Assembly: GCA_029204225.1 (NCBI GenBank)
Contig: CM055093.1
Location: 6,693,315 to 6,757,314, forward strand
Direction: 5' to 3'
Source: Diphasiastrum complanatum
Taxonomy: Eukaryota > Streptophyta > Lycopodiopsida > Lycopodiales > Lycopodiaceae
DNA length: 64,000 nucleotides
Shown one piece after another: positions 1 through 10,903 of the stretch. Made by a program: the position numbers and the translations under genes. Each line of letters starts with the position of its first letter. Position 1 is the stretch's first letter. The notes beneath the pieces were generated by a model. The model was given only the letters and a program-made list of their open reading frames with translations. It did no database searches and had not been told where the DNA came from.

Positions 1-1540
1 TTTTGCCGAACAGACCTGTTATCAGCAGTTTTACCATCTGCCCTCAGTTTATCTGGTATCACATAGAGTTTTGCATCTCTCAATTGGACATGTGAGGGTC
101 TATTTTATGGCATCACAAAATGTGAGGTCATCTTTTGGCTCTTTTTTCCTTAATCTCTAAGTCAAGTTTTTACATCTCCATCTGAAATGTACTGATTTGT
201 TCTTTATACTAGATGTTGTTTGAGCAAACGCTTTCCCTGTTGGACACCTCAAAATTATGGCTTCTCATGAAAGAAAAACTTAAACTTGTATTGTTTATTT
301 GATCCATGAATATTTGACCAGGTAATTGCATAGATTTCAGTCGAAAATTTTATTTCTTTAAGCTTTAAGGAATATCTTCTGCATCTGTTAATTCCTGTGT
401 TTCTTTTAATCTAATGTGCTATAAATCTGTTGTTGGACTTACTATTACCTTGTAAACTCCTCTCAGTTTGACTAAAAAGTCAATTTGAAGTGTTGGTTTG
501 GAAGCTTTATTTATATTCTTAATATGCGGTTTGCATATTCAAGCATAGAATCGAGGCTGCTGTTCTGATTTTCAGTTTTGTTGACAAACTACTTGCAGAT
601 TTGTAGACCAAATTAACTTTGTATCTGAAGTGGGACGAATATCTTGTTTGCTTAATTTTAGGGCAGATGAAGGGCTGGGCCATGTCATTTAGTTATCTTT
701 GATATAACGTCCATCTAGTTGCCAAGTTTACAAAGTCTCTGAAAGCCTATTTCTCTGTTACAAACATAACCATAATGCAAAGAAACATTTGTTTATGGTC
801 GTGATAGAAGGCATGAGAACGTTGCCAAACCTAACATTGTTTACCCATTTTGAACTAACCCTGTTGGAGGTCAATTGAGGTCCTTCATTGAGTTTATTTT
901 ACTTACAAAATTGATTGCATCCTGACAATCACAAATTTACCTTTGAAAAATTCCTCTTTGAAGTAGAAATGCTAGTCATTATCGAATCCAATTATTGTAC
1001 ACCTGCAGTATTACAAATATTCATTGCAATAACTATAAGCACAATTTTGCATTGCAAAAGTTAGTGTGAAAAACAAAGTGCTCTACTTTTGTACTCGGTA
1101 AAACATTCAAATTTGTACAAGAGAAAATATTGCAGACAAGTTATAAAGGTCATAATTGTTTCAAAATATGGATGTTTCATAATTGGTATGGAATTCATGA
1201 AGCATAAGTTTGAAAGAGTTCATGACCTGCCAATGTTGGATGGTGAATGAACATATTTTAATTGAAGTCCGTGCAAGAACATGAAGGTTCATTGTGTATA
1301 TCTTAAGTTTGTATTCATTCCTTTTGGCATTGCTATCAAAAGTGAAAGTAGCTTAAATTTCTTGTTCTCCATTGTGTGACTTGATGATGGTGTTTGACAA
1401 TGGCATTAAATATAGCACTTTGCAAAAGTTTATCTTTTGTCGTCATGGAAATTATAGACCTTGGTAATCTCAAAACACCCTGGTGCATTTATTCATAGGA
1501 AAAAGTAGTAGGTACATTGATGAAAAAGATATATACACTT
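1..1540. other. AT-rich stretch without a recognisable gene
   Basis: No open frame of note, no repeat family and no structural RNA was recognised on either strand. The composition is AT-rich with many short T and A runs, as in plant introns or intergenic DNA. Confidence 0.5.
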
Positions 1541-1639
1541 CGAAGGGGAAGTTTAAACAAAAATAGGCTCAAACAAGAGCGAAGCTTGCAGTAAAGCTAA
1601 GATTAATCCAAATCCTGACATTAAAAATAACAGTGCATA

Positions 1640-2620
1640 AACTATGATGATGTCCGTGGGAGTCTGCCAACTGACTGCAGTAGATCGGAAAAGTGAAGAG
1701 GTGGTGAGTCGGCTAATGAAGGGAGATGAGATGTAGCAGACCCAGCCACTGTCGCCCGTTGCAGAATAGATAGGGCTTGAGCACGTTGCAGGGCAGTGGT
1801 AACACGCTGTTTGAAGGAAGCCACGAGAATAGAACCAGGAAACCTTGACGCTCTGCCGCCTGATGAGAACACATGCGAAGAAAATTCTCAAAGCGTCGAT
1901 GCAAGGTGCCATAAGTCTCAATAGCCAAAGGAAGGAAAGCATCAGTGGGGTGCCTGTCGGAGTAATTTTTTTTCTTCTCTTGTGCTGCGACGCCTGCCGC
2001 TTCTCCTGGTGTGAAGGCAGAGCGAGGCAATAGGTCACCACGCGTGGGATCATCAACAACAACATATGCCAAAGTACGAAGCCCATCCCGAGAGAGGACA
2101 ATGTCAACACGCCTGCGGGAAGAGTGGGACGCGGAAGAAGGAAGGATATGAGACTGCTCTCTGAGGACATGGAATCCTCCATCTCTGGCTATAGCGGCCG
2201 CTGCATCTCTAACAATATCATGCGTAGCTGTGCGCTCACTCCCAGAAGGACAACGGAGGAGGTGGATAGCAAGAGCATCAATAGGGTGACCACAAACACA
2301 CCTGGAGAGACCCAAGACCGAAGGATGAGGAAGCCCCAAGCGAAGACGAAGAGCAGTGGTGAAGATGGCCGAAGACAACCCGAGGCTTTAGACATGGCGA
2401 TCAAACGAGACACAGACAAAAGACGAGCGACAGAAGAAGGAATGTGACCATAGGCGATAAAAGAGCAGACCTGAAAGAGTTGAACAAAGCCACTAGCAGA
2501 GTCCTCAGGTGGAAAGCAATCACGAAGGTGTTCATAGACCAAACCGGAGGGACCACCAACAGCAAGATGAGGACTATGATGGAAGGCACGAGAGAAAGAA
2601 TCACGATGAAGCACCAAGTC
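1640..2620 (-). pseudogene. Broken non-LTR retrotransposon: RT fragment joined to a CCHC plus endonuclease-like C-terminus
   Basis: Two frames on the minus strand belong together. The frame ending near 2400 resembles the N-terminal finger region of a LINE reverse transcriptase: a GPSG motif, EHLR, then SRLIA and a K-x-x-G-x-x-RP block. The next frame (2378 to about 1840) carries a C-x-C-x9-H-x3-C knuckle (residues 27-43), then ERTATHD, and a block with VDIV (residues 91-94) and VVVDDP. That order matches the CCHC motif followed by a PD-(D/E)xK restriction-like endonuclease at the end of R2/NeSL-type elements. The end of the protein continues in another frame near 1840-1690 (SILVASFKQR). The RT palm with its YxDD motif is missing, so the copy carries an internal deletion of several hundred codons and at least one frameshift. 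Assignment to the RLE-bearing group is by motif order only. Confidence 0.6.
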
Positions 2621-3069
2621 AACATCAGATGTGCACGAGAATTTATACGGCTGTCCGGAGCTTAGAATCCTTGATCAGCTTGATGGATATGCCGTCATTG
2701 GTCTGCGCAATGGTTTTTCTGTCATGTTGCAAAAACTTCATGAAATATTTGGAATGATAACTGGTTCCTCTGTCGTGAATCGTCTCTCCCAAATTTCGAA
2801 ATCCTATGCGTTGTAAGCATTCTGGGGAGATGTCGATTATGGTATAACTGCCATCCTTGGAGGTGAGCTTGAAGGAATGGAACTCATCTGAAAATGTGGA
2901 ATAGGCCGCTCGGACCAAACTCTCACTCTGCTGATCAGTGAAATGAGTGAGATCAAAGCCAATATTTGTTAAGAGACCTTTGGCCGAAGATCTTTCGTGG
3001 TAGCAGCCCTCCCGCCTGTCAACAAGGGTCTGAATGCTGGATAGGTACCTAATTATGTAAAGAAAAACA
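2621..3069. other. Unassigned spacer between LINE and gypsy remnants
   Basis: A 91-codon open frame exists on the minus strand (2643-2918) but I recognise no family in it. No repeat boundary is visible. Confidence 0.3.
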
Positions 3070-4590
3070 GCACCAATACTGCGTGCTCCAGGTTGGACAG
3101 TTGAGTTTCATGTTCACACTGATGCCTCGAAATATGCAATTGGATCAGTTTTGATGCAACCAAGTGACTATAAGAAGGACTATCCAATACGATTAAGCAG
3201 TCAACTTGCAAATCGTATTCAACAACAGAACGTGAAGTGTTAGCCATGATTTTTTCTGTACGAAAATTTCGTCATTACCTCATGGAAACACACTTTTATA
3301 CGGATCACCAGCCATTACTTTACTTGGTAAACAAGACGTGCAATACTGGGCGTATTGTAAGATGGTTACTGTTATTAACTGAATTTGACTTTCAAATTGT
3401 GGTTCGAAAGGGGAAGCAACATTATTTAGCCGATCGCGTTTCGCGAATAGAATCCGCACCAGTTAATAGTGAAATGGATGATGAATTACCAGATGCTGCA
3501 TTATTCTATGTAGAAGCAGTACCTGAGTGGGCTGCGAATATTGTTGCGAGTACCTGATGCTAGGACAACCAAATGACTCTTTGACAAAAGTACAAAAGAT
3601 ACAATTGATTCATAAGGCTCAACCTTATCAATTGATTACAGGACAATAGTCTCGTTGTGGATCAGACAATATTCTACGTAGATGTGTTTTACCGCATGAA
3701 ATACCAGATTTAATCACGTTTTCACATGATGGCATGGGCGGAGGACACTTCTCTAAAGATATTACTGTTCGCAAACTTTTGCAATCAAGTTGTCGGTGGC
3801 CTACGCTTCATAAATACACAAAAAATTATATTCAGACATGTGATGTTTGCCAGCGAGCACGACAGCCTACTAGACAGAACTATGAACCCTTGCATCCGGT
3901 TTTATCGCAAGTGCCATTTGAAAAATAAGGGCTGGATTATGTTGGTCCATGCCGCATGATGATTTCAGGCCCTATACATTATCGTAGCAACTGATTATAT
4001 GACCAAGTGGGTTGAAGCCAAAGCTGTCAAAGTTGTTGATGCGAAATCTATGACCAAGTTTCTCTATAGCAATATTATTATCAGATTTGGATGTCCGATC
4101 GAGATTGTCAGTGACCGAGGTACACACTTTGTTAATCAAACGATAAAGTATTTACTAAAAGATTTTTTTGTGATACACAGATTTAGTATTCCTTATTATC
4201 CTAGAGAGAATGGCCAAGCTAAATCTTCCAATAAGATTTTCTGCACTATTATGACAAAAACAGCTGAAGCGAGTCGATCTGATTGGGAACATAAACTGCA
4301 TGCAACATTATGGGCATTCAGAATCGCTTACAAAAATAGTACAAATCAAACACCCTTTCAACTGGTTTATGGTCAAGATGCTATCATGTTGTTTGAATTT
4401 TTAATACCATCTTTACGCATAGCGACAACAGAACGGTTAAATGATGATAAGTCTTTACAATTACGTCATGAAGCGTTGCACAAATTGTGTGAAACAAGAT
4501 TGATGGCAGTTCATGCATTAGCAACAAAGAAAGCCCATCGTAAGGCATGGCACGATCGTTGATTACACAAAAAGGATCTGAAAGCAGGAG
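3070..4590 (+). pseudogene. Ty3/gypsy pol remnant: RNase H, H2C2 zinc finger, integrase
   Basis: The order along the plus strand is gypsy-like. RNase H starts with VHTDASKYAIG (about 3110) and, after a one-base frameshift near 3215, continues with STTEREVLAM and the TDHQPL motif up to GKQHYLADRVSR. The integrase zinc finger follows (HDGMGGGHFS then CDVCQR near 3845), with in-frame stops on both sides. The integrase core starts at ATDYMTKW (about 3990) and carries SDRGTHF. The third catalytic position reads GQAKSSNK, so the usual glutamate is lysine. The frame then runs through TPFQLVYGQD to AWHDR and stops at 4562; homology fades by 4590. Gag, protease, most of RT and any LTR are missing. Two other copies of this family lie at 10904-12480 and 20660-21050. 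Confidence 0.85.
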
Positions 4591-5052
4591 AATGTGGACC
4601 TCTGAGGACCCTGTTGTTGCATCCTCCACTGGTATTGTCGTGCAACAGATTGTATTCTTGGATTGTAGATATTGATTATCATGATTGTTGATGTTGCAAA
4701 AGATACAAAACCTTTGGGCTATCTGTCTATTCTATGGGCATTCATTCACCATGTGATTTTGTTGGCATGTGGGACACCAAACATTATCACGCTTGGGAAA
4801 TTGGTTGACAATAAGCCCTTGTGGTGTGGTATTTTTCAACTTCTATTCAAAATCTTTGGATATCTTATCCATTTGTGTCTGGTGGGTTTTATTCATGGTT
4901 TCAAGTTGGGGATGGCTAGTTGATGGTTCCTGATCTCCAAGTGAACTTTCTTCCTCTCTCGAAATCCTAGATCTTGTCTTTCCATATGATCTTAGTTGCA
5001 TCCAAACAAACGATCTTGTCTAAGTTCGTAGCTTGAGAACGTACCTTGTTTG
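4591..5052. other. Unassigned sequence
   Basis: No family recognised. Short open frames here have no motif I can name. Confidence 0.3.
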
Positions 5053-5113
5053 GGGATGTAACAAGGTTTTTTCAATTTGGGGATCCAAGATTGAAAAAAC
5101 CTTGTTACATCCC
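5053..5113. repeat. 24-bp perfect inverted repeat (hairpin)
   Basis: Left arm 5053-5076 begins GGGATGTAACAAGG and right arm 5090-5113 ends CCTTGTTACATCCC. The 24 positions pair perfectly around a 13-base spacer that contains GGATCC. The arms contain a T6/A6 run. It could be the core of a small foldback element or a transcript hairpin. No target duplication is obvious. Confidence 0.85.
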
Positions 5114-5766
5114 AAAAAGTGAAGACAATTCTGGGAATGTAGCTGGGTGAAAACAAAAAGTGTGATGGTGGAAGATGGGGTGAGATTTTTAGATCCCCTC
5201 TTTGACCAATGATGCCCAAACATGTGGGTGTCTTGGCTCTCCTGATTCAAATTAGCTTGATCACAAGTAGGGGCTATTTATAACTAAGAGATTAGGTCGT
5301 CAATTGCGATTGCCAATTGGCTGGTGATCAATTGGCATCCATCCGATCCTTTTCATTGATTGCTGATAAGTGGTGAAATTTGCTGTAAATGTTCTGTCTG
5401 CATAAATGAACCAAAATTGTAGCTTTGTAGAAATGAACTAGAACAACCACAGGCGGCACTGTTGGGTTTTTTTGCGAAAAAGGAGAAAATGCCCTTAAAT
5501 CTCATTTAGGGTTGTCCCACACTTTGTCAGAGTCATTTTCTTAACATTTGAGGCTCTTTGGAAAAAGCAAAAAATGCAAAACTATGATTTTACACGAGAT
5601 TTCTGTCAGGTAAAAAATGTGAAAAAGGAGAAGCTGCATTTTTCAACGGGATTCTTGATTGGCGAAAAAGAAGACACTGTTGTAAACTCTGTGTAATTCT
5701 ACAGACTGTGTAAACACACGAAAAAATCCGCAGAACTGGATAAACAATGGATGAAGATTAAAACCG
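5114..5766. other. Unassigned AT-rich sequence
   Basis: I see no gene or known element. A short CAATTG-rich patch with repeated CAATTGGC words lies near 5290-5335. Confidence 0.3.
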
Positions 5767-6078
5767 ATCAGTTGATTGGTAAGAAGGAGAATAATCCAAC
5801 AAGCCCCATGAGGAACCACATAATGACCGCATGATCAAGAGTTAGGGCTACGTTGCATTTGGATCTTAAGTGCTTGACCCATTCTATGTAGTCCCTGACC
5901 CTTTTTCTTTTTTCCATTTTTACCTTGCTCAGCAGGAGAAATGGACCTTCTAGAAATTTCCTCGGTTTAAAGCACGTGATGAGATCCGTTCTAACCCCTT
6001 CCCAAGTAGACTTTTCTTTGTTCAAGAGATTGTAGAACTAGTCTTGTGCTCCCGTAATAAGTGACATAGGAAACAATA
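5767..6078 (-). pseudogene. Ty3/gypsy gag fragment
   Basis: The minus strand encodes a piece of the same gag as at 17249-18325: TCFKPRKFLEGPFLLLSKVK, then RDYIEWVKHLRSKC and DHAVIMWFL. Upstream of the open frame the homology continues (FPMSL, then GAQD, a TAG stop where the other copy has Trp, then FYNL). The fragment ends near 5790 in unrelated sequence and meets a copia protease fragment on the opposite strand near 6080. It has no LTR or primer site of its own. Confidence 0.75.
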
Positions 6079-6084
6079 TCAATT

Positions 6085-6450
6085 TTTTCGCGCAACATCA
6101 CATGCACTTGCATGTATCTTGGTATATTGATAGTGGATCCACAACTCATATGAGTTTCTCCAAGAGTTCTTTCATTTCTATTGAACCTTTTCAAGAACTT
6201 AAAGATTCAATATACACAGCTGTTGGAGATGCATGTGCAATTGAAGGAGTTGGGATTTGTTCCTTGAATCTTGCATCTTCTATGAGTTTATCACTTTCCA
6301 ATGTACTTTATATTCCTAATCTCACAAAGAATGAAAGTTATTTGATGATGGTTTTAAAGTGGAATTCAATGTCAATAGTTGTTTCATAAAGAAAGAAGGT
6401 AAAACCCTTGCATGTGGATCTAGATATGGAGGCATTTTCAAGCTAGATGT
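6085..6450 (+). pseudogene. Ty1/copia protease fragment
   Basis: The frame 6102-6389 reads as copia aspartic protease: WYIDSGSTTHM, then SIYTAVGDAC and LSNVLYIPNLTKN. After a short deletion and frame change it continues (FKVEFNV, then ACGSRYGGIFKLD) to about 6450. It resembles residues 15-125 of the pol frame at 52260. The catalytic Asp-Ser-Gly is present. The fragment stops where a copia gag on the other strand begins. Confidence 0.75.
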
Positions 6451-6451
6451 G

Positions 6452-6777
6452 CATGTAAGAGTAAAAAGACTTGATGTGATCTTTGCTTCATGAATGGACT
6501 TAAGGATATTCCAAGCCTGCTTGGCTGAGTTGCATGAACTTATTTCTCTCAACATCTCATCAGAGATGTTCAATTTGATGATATGAAGAGCAATTCTTGC
6601 TCTCTTCTTGAATCTCTGAGCCTCATCATAAGCTTCAGGTTCAACGTCAATTCTTGATAAAATGTCCATTACACCATAAAGAATCAACAAATATTTTATC
6701 TTATCCTTCCAAACTGAATAGTTGAAGGTATCTAGTCTCTCACTAGCTTCAAAGAGTAAATCTCCTATAGATGCCAT
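6452..6777 (-). pseudogene. Ty1/copia gag N-terminal fragment
   Basis: The minus-strand frame starts with ATG at 6777 (MASIGDLLFEASERL) and follows the gag of the intact element at 25467-29420: NYSVWKDKI, RFKKRARIALHIIKLN, then AKQAWNILKSIHEAK. Coding sequence is recognisable for about 107 codons, then the frame runs into the opposite-strand protease fragment. About 730 bases of leader lie between this ATG and the primer site at 7507, as expected for this family. Confidence 0.8.
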
Positions 6778-7506
6778 GAATGTGAAGACTCTTGTAAATT
6801 GGACAACAAAAATGGAAGTGAATGTGTTGCTTCTCTTTTACCGTAGGAACTAAAATAATTGGGTATACCACCAAATCCTATGTAAAATCTTGCAACAACT
6901 ATGTGAGACCTATCTCACAACTAAAAATCAATCAGCTTGAATTTGGATCTAGCCTCTATCTATAGATGAAGCATTTACAATTTTTATGTCAAAATTTCCC
7001 ACGAGTTTCACACAATCCTTTGTGTGAAATGGTGTGACTATGAAAACAAAAACTTGTCTTATCCAATTCTATCTCAGATTGAGTAACAAAACTGTGAATG
7101 ATGAATCATGCATGCAATATATTCAAATAAAAAAGTGTCCACTTGGGTTTTGGGTCTCTCCATACCCCTCTTTAAGAGCTTATAACTTCGACTAGGATCA
7201 TCAGAATGAATTGGAACCAATTGCAATGGAAAGAGGGCTCTTCTAGCTTTCCAAAAACTATAATATCAGTATCTTCGGATGTAACATAGAGGAGATAAAG
7301 TCAAATGATGTATTCTGGTTTCCACACGTGTGAAAAGTCAGAATTCCATACATCCTCTGTTTTGGACTAAAAATATCAGTTCTAACCTCATTCACCAAAA
7401 AACTGTTCAAGAAAAGATAGCAAAACACTGCTAAACAGCTTCCTAGCTTGAATTGACAGAAAAATCTTCATACACCTAATGTTAGTAGCATCCAAAGCAT
7501 GGTATG
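6778..7506 (-). other. Copia leader between primer site and gag
   Basis: Non-coding sequence between the gag ATG and the primer-binding site. It holds one CACACGTGTG palindrome (7323-7332). Confidence 0.6.
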
Positions 7507-7518
7507 GCTCTGATACCA
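7507..7518 (-). promoter_or_regulatory. Primer-binding site for initiator tRNA-Met
   Basis: Read on the minus strand this is TGGTATCAGAGC, directly next to the LTR edge at 7519. It is the standard plant copia primer site. Confidence 0.9.
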
Positions 7519-8436
7519 TGTGAAAAATCTAGCAACTTCACACGTGTGGGGAACCACAACAAATGTGTAAATGATCTTGACCATGCTTTGTGGTGGCACA
7601 CAGATCACCTGTAGAGCAATCCTGCAATCTACCAATAGATCTGAGGCTAGAGCACAATCTAGAATGCTACAGGTCAAAGCAAAACTAATTTCTCACAAAT
7701 AGAGACAATACATAACCAAAATAATGTATGAAGAAGACACCAATCTCGAATTAGAGAGAGAATATCAAAACAAACAAAATAGCATGAGATCCAATTTTGA
7801 CATTATGTCATTACCAAAGCTTGATTCATCATTAGATATGAATGAGAATGATATGTACATATATAGGAGAGCCAAAATTCGTGGTACTCCTTGCATTCAA
7901 TGCATTTCCTACATCTAATCAAGTGTAAACTATTACCATATTGACACCTAACAGCTTGCATGCTGAAATTGCACCTAACTCCTACCTACTTTGTCCAAAT
8001 GTCAAATTCTCAACTACGAACCTACAAAACTACATGCATGTGTCCGATAGTGTTTGCATGTCTTGCATGTGACTTCTCTAGATGACTTGGACATGTGTAG
8101 AACACGTATACTGACTTGCATGTTGCATGCAGTGATTGCATGTTGCATGCAGTGATTGCATGTTGCATGCATGCACACTAACTGATTTTGCATGTCATCA
8201 AATCTAGATCTACCTAATTCAAACTCGCCCAAATCTACAAGGTCATGTGCTCAATTCACATACCTTTGATATATACAATGGAACAAAGTGAAATATGACC
8301 ATCTAGACATTGTGCATGTCATGTAGCTTGAGTTTGTACATACTAGAGAATAATATTTACAACTTGTAAATGCAAAAGGAAGATGATTTTCCTCATCAAC
8401 CCCTATAGACAAGTTGGATGACTTTTATTCTTCACA
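7519..8436 (-). repeat. Copia LTR (918 bp) flanked by both a primer site and a polypurine tract
   Basis: On the minus strand the LTR runs from TGTGAAGAATAAAA (8436) to ATTTTTCACA (7519). It has a TTCACACGTGTGG palindrome near its 3' end (7537-7549) and a 20-bp tandem repeat rich in TGCATG (8116-8174). The primer site and gag lie on its 3' side and a polypurine tract on its 5' side. One LTR therefore serves as the end of one element and the start of another. Confidence 0.75.
8116..8174. repeat. Three tandem 20-bp units rich in TGCATG
   Basis: The unit TTGCATGTTGCATGCAGTGA occurs about three times, the last one ending in TGCATGCATGC. It lies inside the copia LTR. TGCATGCA words resemble RY elements bound by plant B3 proteins. 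Confidence 0.8.
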
Positions 8437-8446
8437 CTCCTCTTAA
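8437..8446 (-). promoter_or_regulatory. Polypurine tract
   Basis: On the minus strand TTAAGAGGAG directly precedes the LTR start TGTGAAG. The same layout (AGGAGGAG then TGTGAAG) occurs at 15094 and 55350. No pol end was recognised upstream of it, so the element that owned this tract is otherwise lost. Confidence 0.6.
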
Positions 8447-9046
<600 letters not shown>

Positions 9047-9270
9047 ATGCCTATCATTGAGAAAAACTTTTGCACCACATATGCAATGGATGCTCAAAGG
9101 ATTGATGGGCATATATCAATTGTATTGAAAAACATTTAATTTTTTTGATAGCTTTAAGGTATATTTTTCTGATGCAATTAATATTTCAAATATGAATGTC
9201 TTAATTATTGATTATTGGACATATGTATTATCATCATTTTGTTTTTGCAATTTTTTACAACAATTGATAA

Positions 9271-9696
9271 TTCGATCATGTTTTATCATCGAAATTTTGT
9301 GGTGATGAAGAGCCATCTTCACTTGATGGTTATGAGCAAGAGAATGTTGATGTGGACAAGAGACATGCCTCATATAATTCACAAGAGAATATAGTCAGCT
9401 TAATTAATGAGTCATGTTTTACATTAGGTAGTAGAATAGTTAAAAATGATGTTTTCCACGGAGTGTTTCACATTGAAAATGCCATAAGATTAGCATGGAA
9501 AGGATCTACTACTCTCCACATCAACGATGAGGAGGTGAATCATGCATCACCATTGGTTGTTGCAATGCTTTCTAATGGTTTGTTGGTCTCTGGCATGGAC
9601 ACCAATATTCCTTCATGGAATGAATTCAAAATGAAATGTTCGGCCTTCGAGAATATGTTGAGTATGAATAGCTCACATATATCAATTCTCAAGTAA
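9271..9696 (+). CDS. Unassigned 141-codon open frame
   Basis: The frame is open from a stop at 9268-9270 to the TAA at 9694-9696. It has no ATG near its 5' end; the only early start-like codon is GTG at 9352. The translation is mixed and protein-like, not low complexity: CGDEEPSSLDGY, then INESCFTLGSRIV, FHGVFHIENAIRLAWKG and VAMLSNGLLVSGMD. The acidic start and the ordered second half suggest an exon or a broken gene rather than chance. I recognise no family. GA repeats lie about 230 bases to the left and 280 bases to the right. It could be an internal exon of a host gene, a captured gene fragment or part of an unrecognised transposon. Confidence 0.4.
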   Translation, partial: FDHVLSSKFCGDEEPSSLDGYEQENVDVDKRHASYNSQENIVSLINESCFTLGSRIVKNDVFHGVFHIENAIRLAWKGSTTLHINDEEVNHASPLVVAMLSNGLLVSGMDTNIPSWNEFKMKCSAFENMLSMNSSHISILK

Positions 9697-9974
9697 TCTT
9701 GTGCTCCATCTAACTTGTGTTTCGGCTGGAATTTTTTTGGACAGATTTGATCATGCGTTCAATTACAACGAGGAATAATGGCAAGGATGGTGTCTACCAA
9801 AAATAACAATATTGTTCATTATAGACCATTCTTGGGGTAATTTTACAAGAAAAAGGAGGAAAGAGAGGTAGTTAAGTGATAATTTTAGAATGGACAGGAG
9901 GTTAGTTAGATCTAGTTAGGGAATGTGTCGACGGAACCCAACAATTGATCCAATTAAACTAGAAAGTTGTCCCC

Positions 9975-10205
<231 letters not shown>

Positions 10206-10820
10206 AGAGAGAATCTAATCTAATTTACCTAGCTTCTAACTTATTTTACCTATCTAACCCAAGCTAGTCTATACTATTGGCTAACCTACCTATCTATCTA
10301 ATTTACTTGAATATCTAAGCTTCCTAACTTTCTAACAAGATAAGCTATTCTAATCTATCTAAGGGGTCACAATTGGTAACTACTCTAGCCTATGGGTCAC
10401 GATCTACTATTCTAATTCTAACTGATCCTAAGCCTATCCTAGCTGACCTAAATACCTAGATCTAATTAGCCTTTCTAGATTAATCCTAGTTACTTGGTCT
10501 GGATCATCTAACATAAAATTACCTAGGCTAGCTAACTACCTAACAGATCTATCTGAATTGACACTACCTAGTTGACAACTAATTTTCCTAGCTAAGTAGA
10601 GCTATTCTAACTTAACTAACTTACCTACCTATCTATACTACCTAGTTATCCTAGATCTAATTGGGATGCTGAGGATGTGACTCCTAACAATCTAGATTTA
10701 AACTATCGACAATGTTTAACTAGTCTACGCTATCCTCTATCTAAATCGACAACTATCTAATTCTATCTTCCTAGGTAAATTGAACTGAATTCAACTAGCT
10801 ACACCTACCTAGGCTAGCTA
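10206..10820. repeat. CTA-rich low-complexity region
   Basis: About 600 bases made largely of CTA, CCTA, CTAA and CTAT words (ACCTACCTATCTATC, CTAGATCTAATTAGCC) without a fixed period. No gene is visible. Confidence 0.7.
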
Positions 10821-10903
10821 ACACAGGGTGTGGATTGCTCGTCATGAGCGGAATAAGACAACGAGGATGGCGCTTCCAGCACATCCCTGAGCTTAACATA
10901 AGC

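Noticed and set aside
1553-2182. 209-codon minus frame and the plus frames at 1845 and 2124
   Set aside because: They overlap the LINE-like frames in other registers and have no motif.
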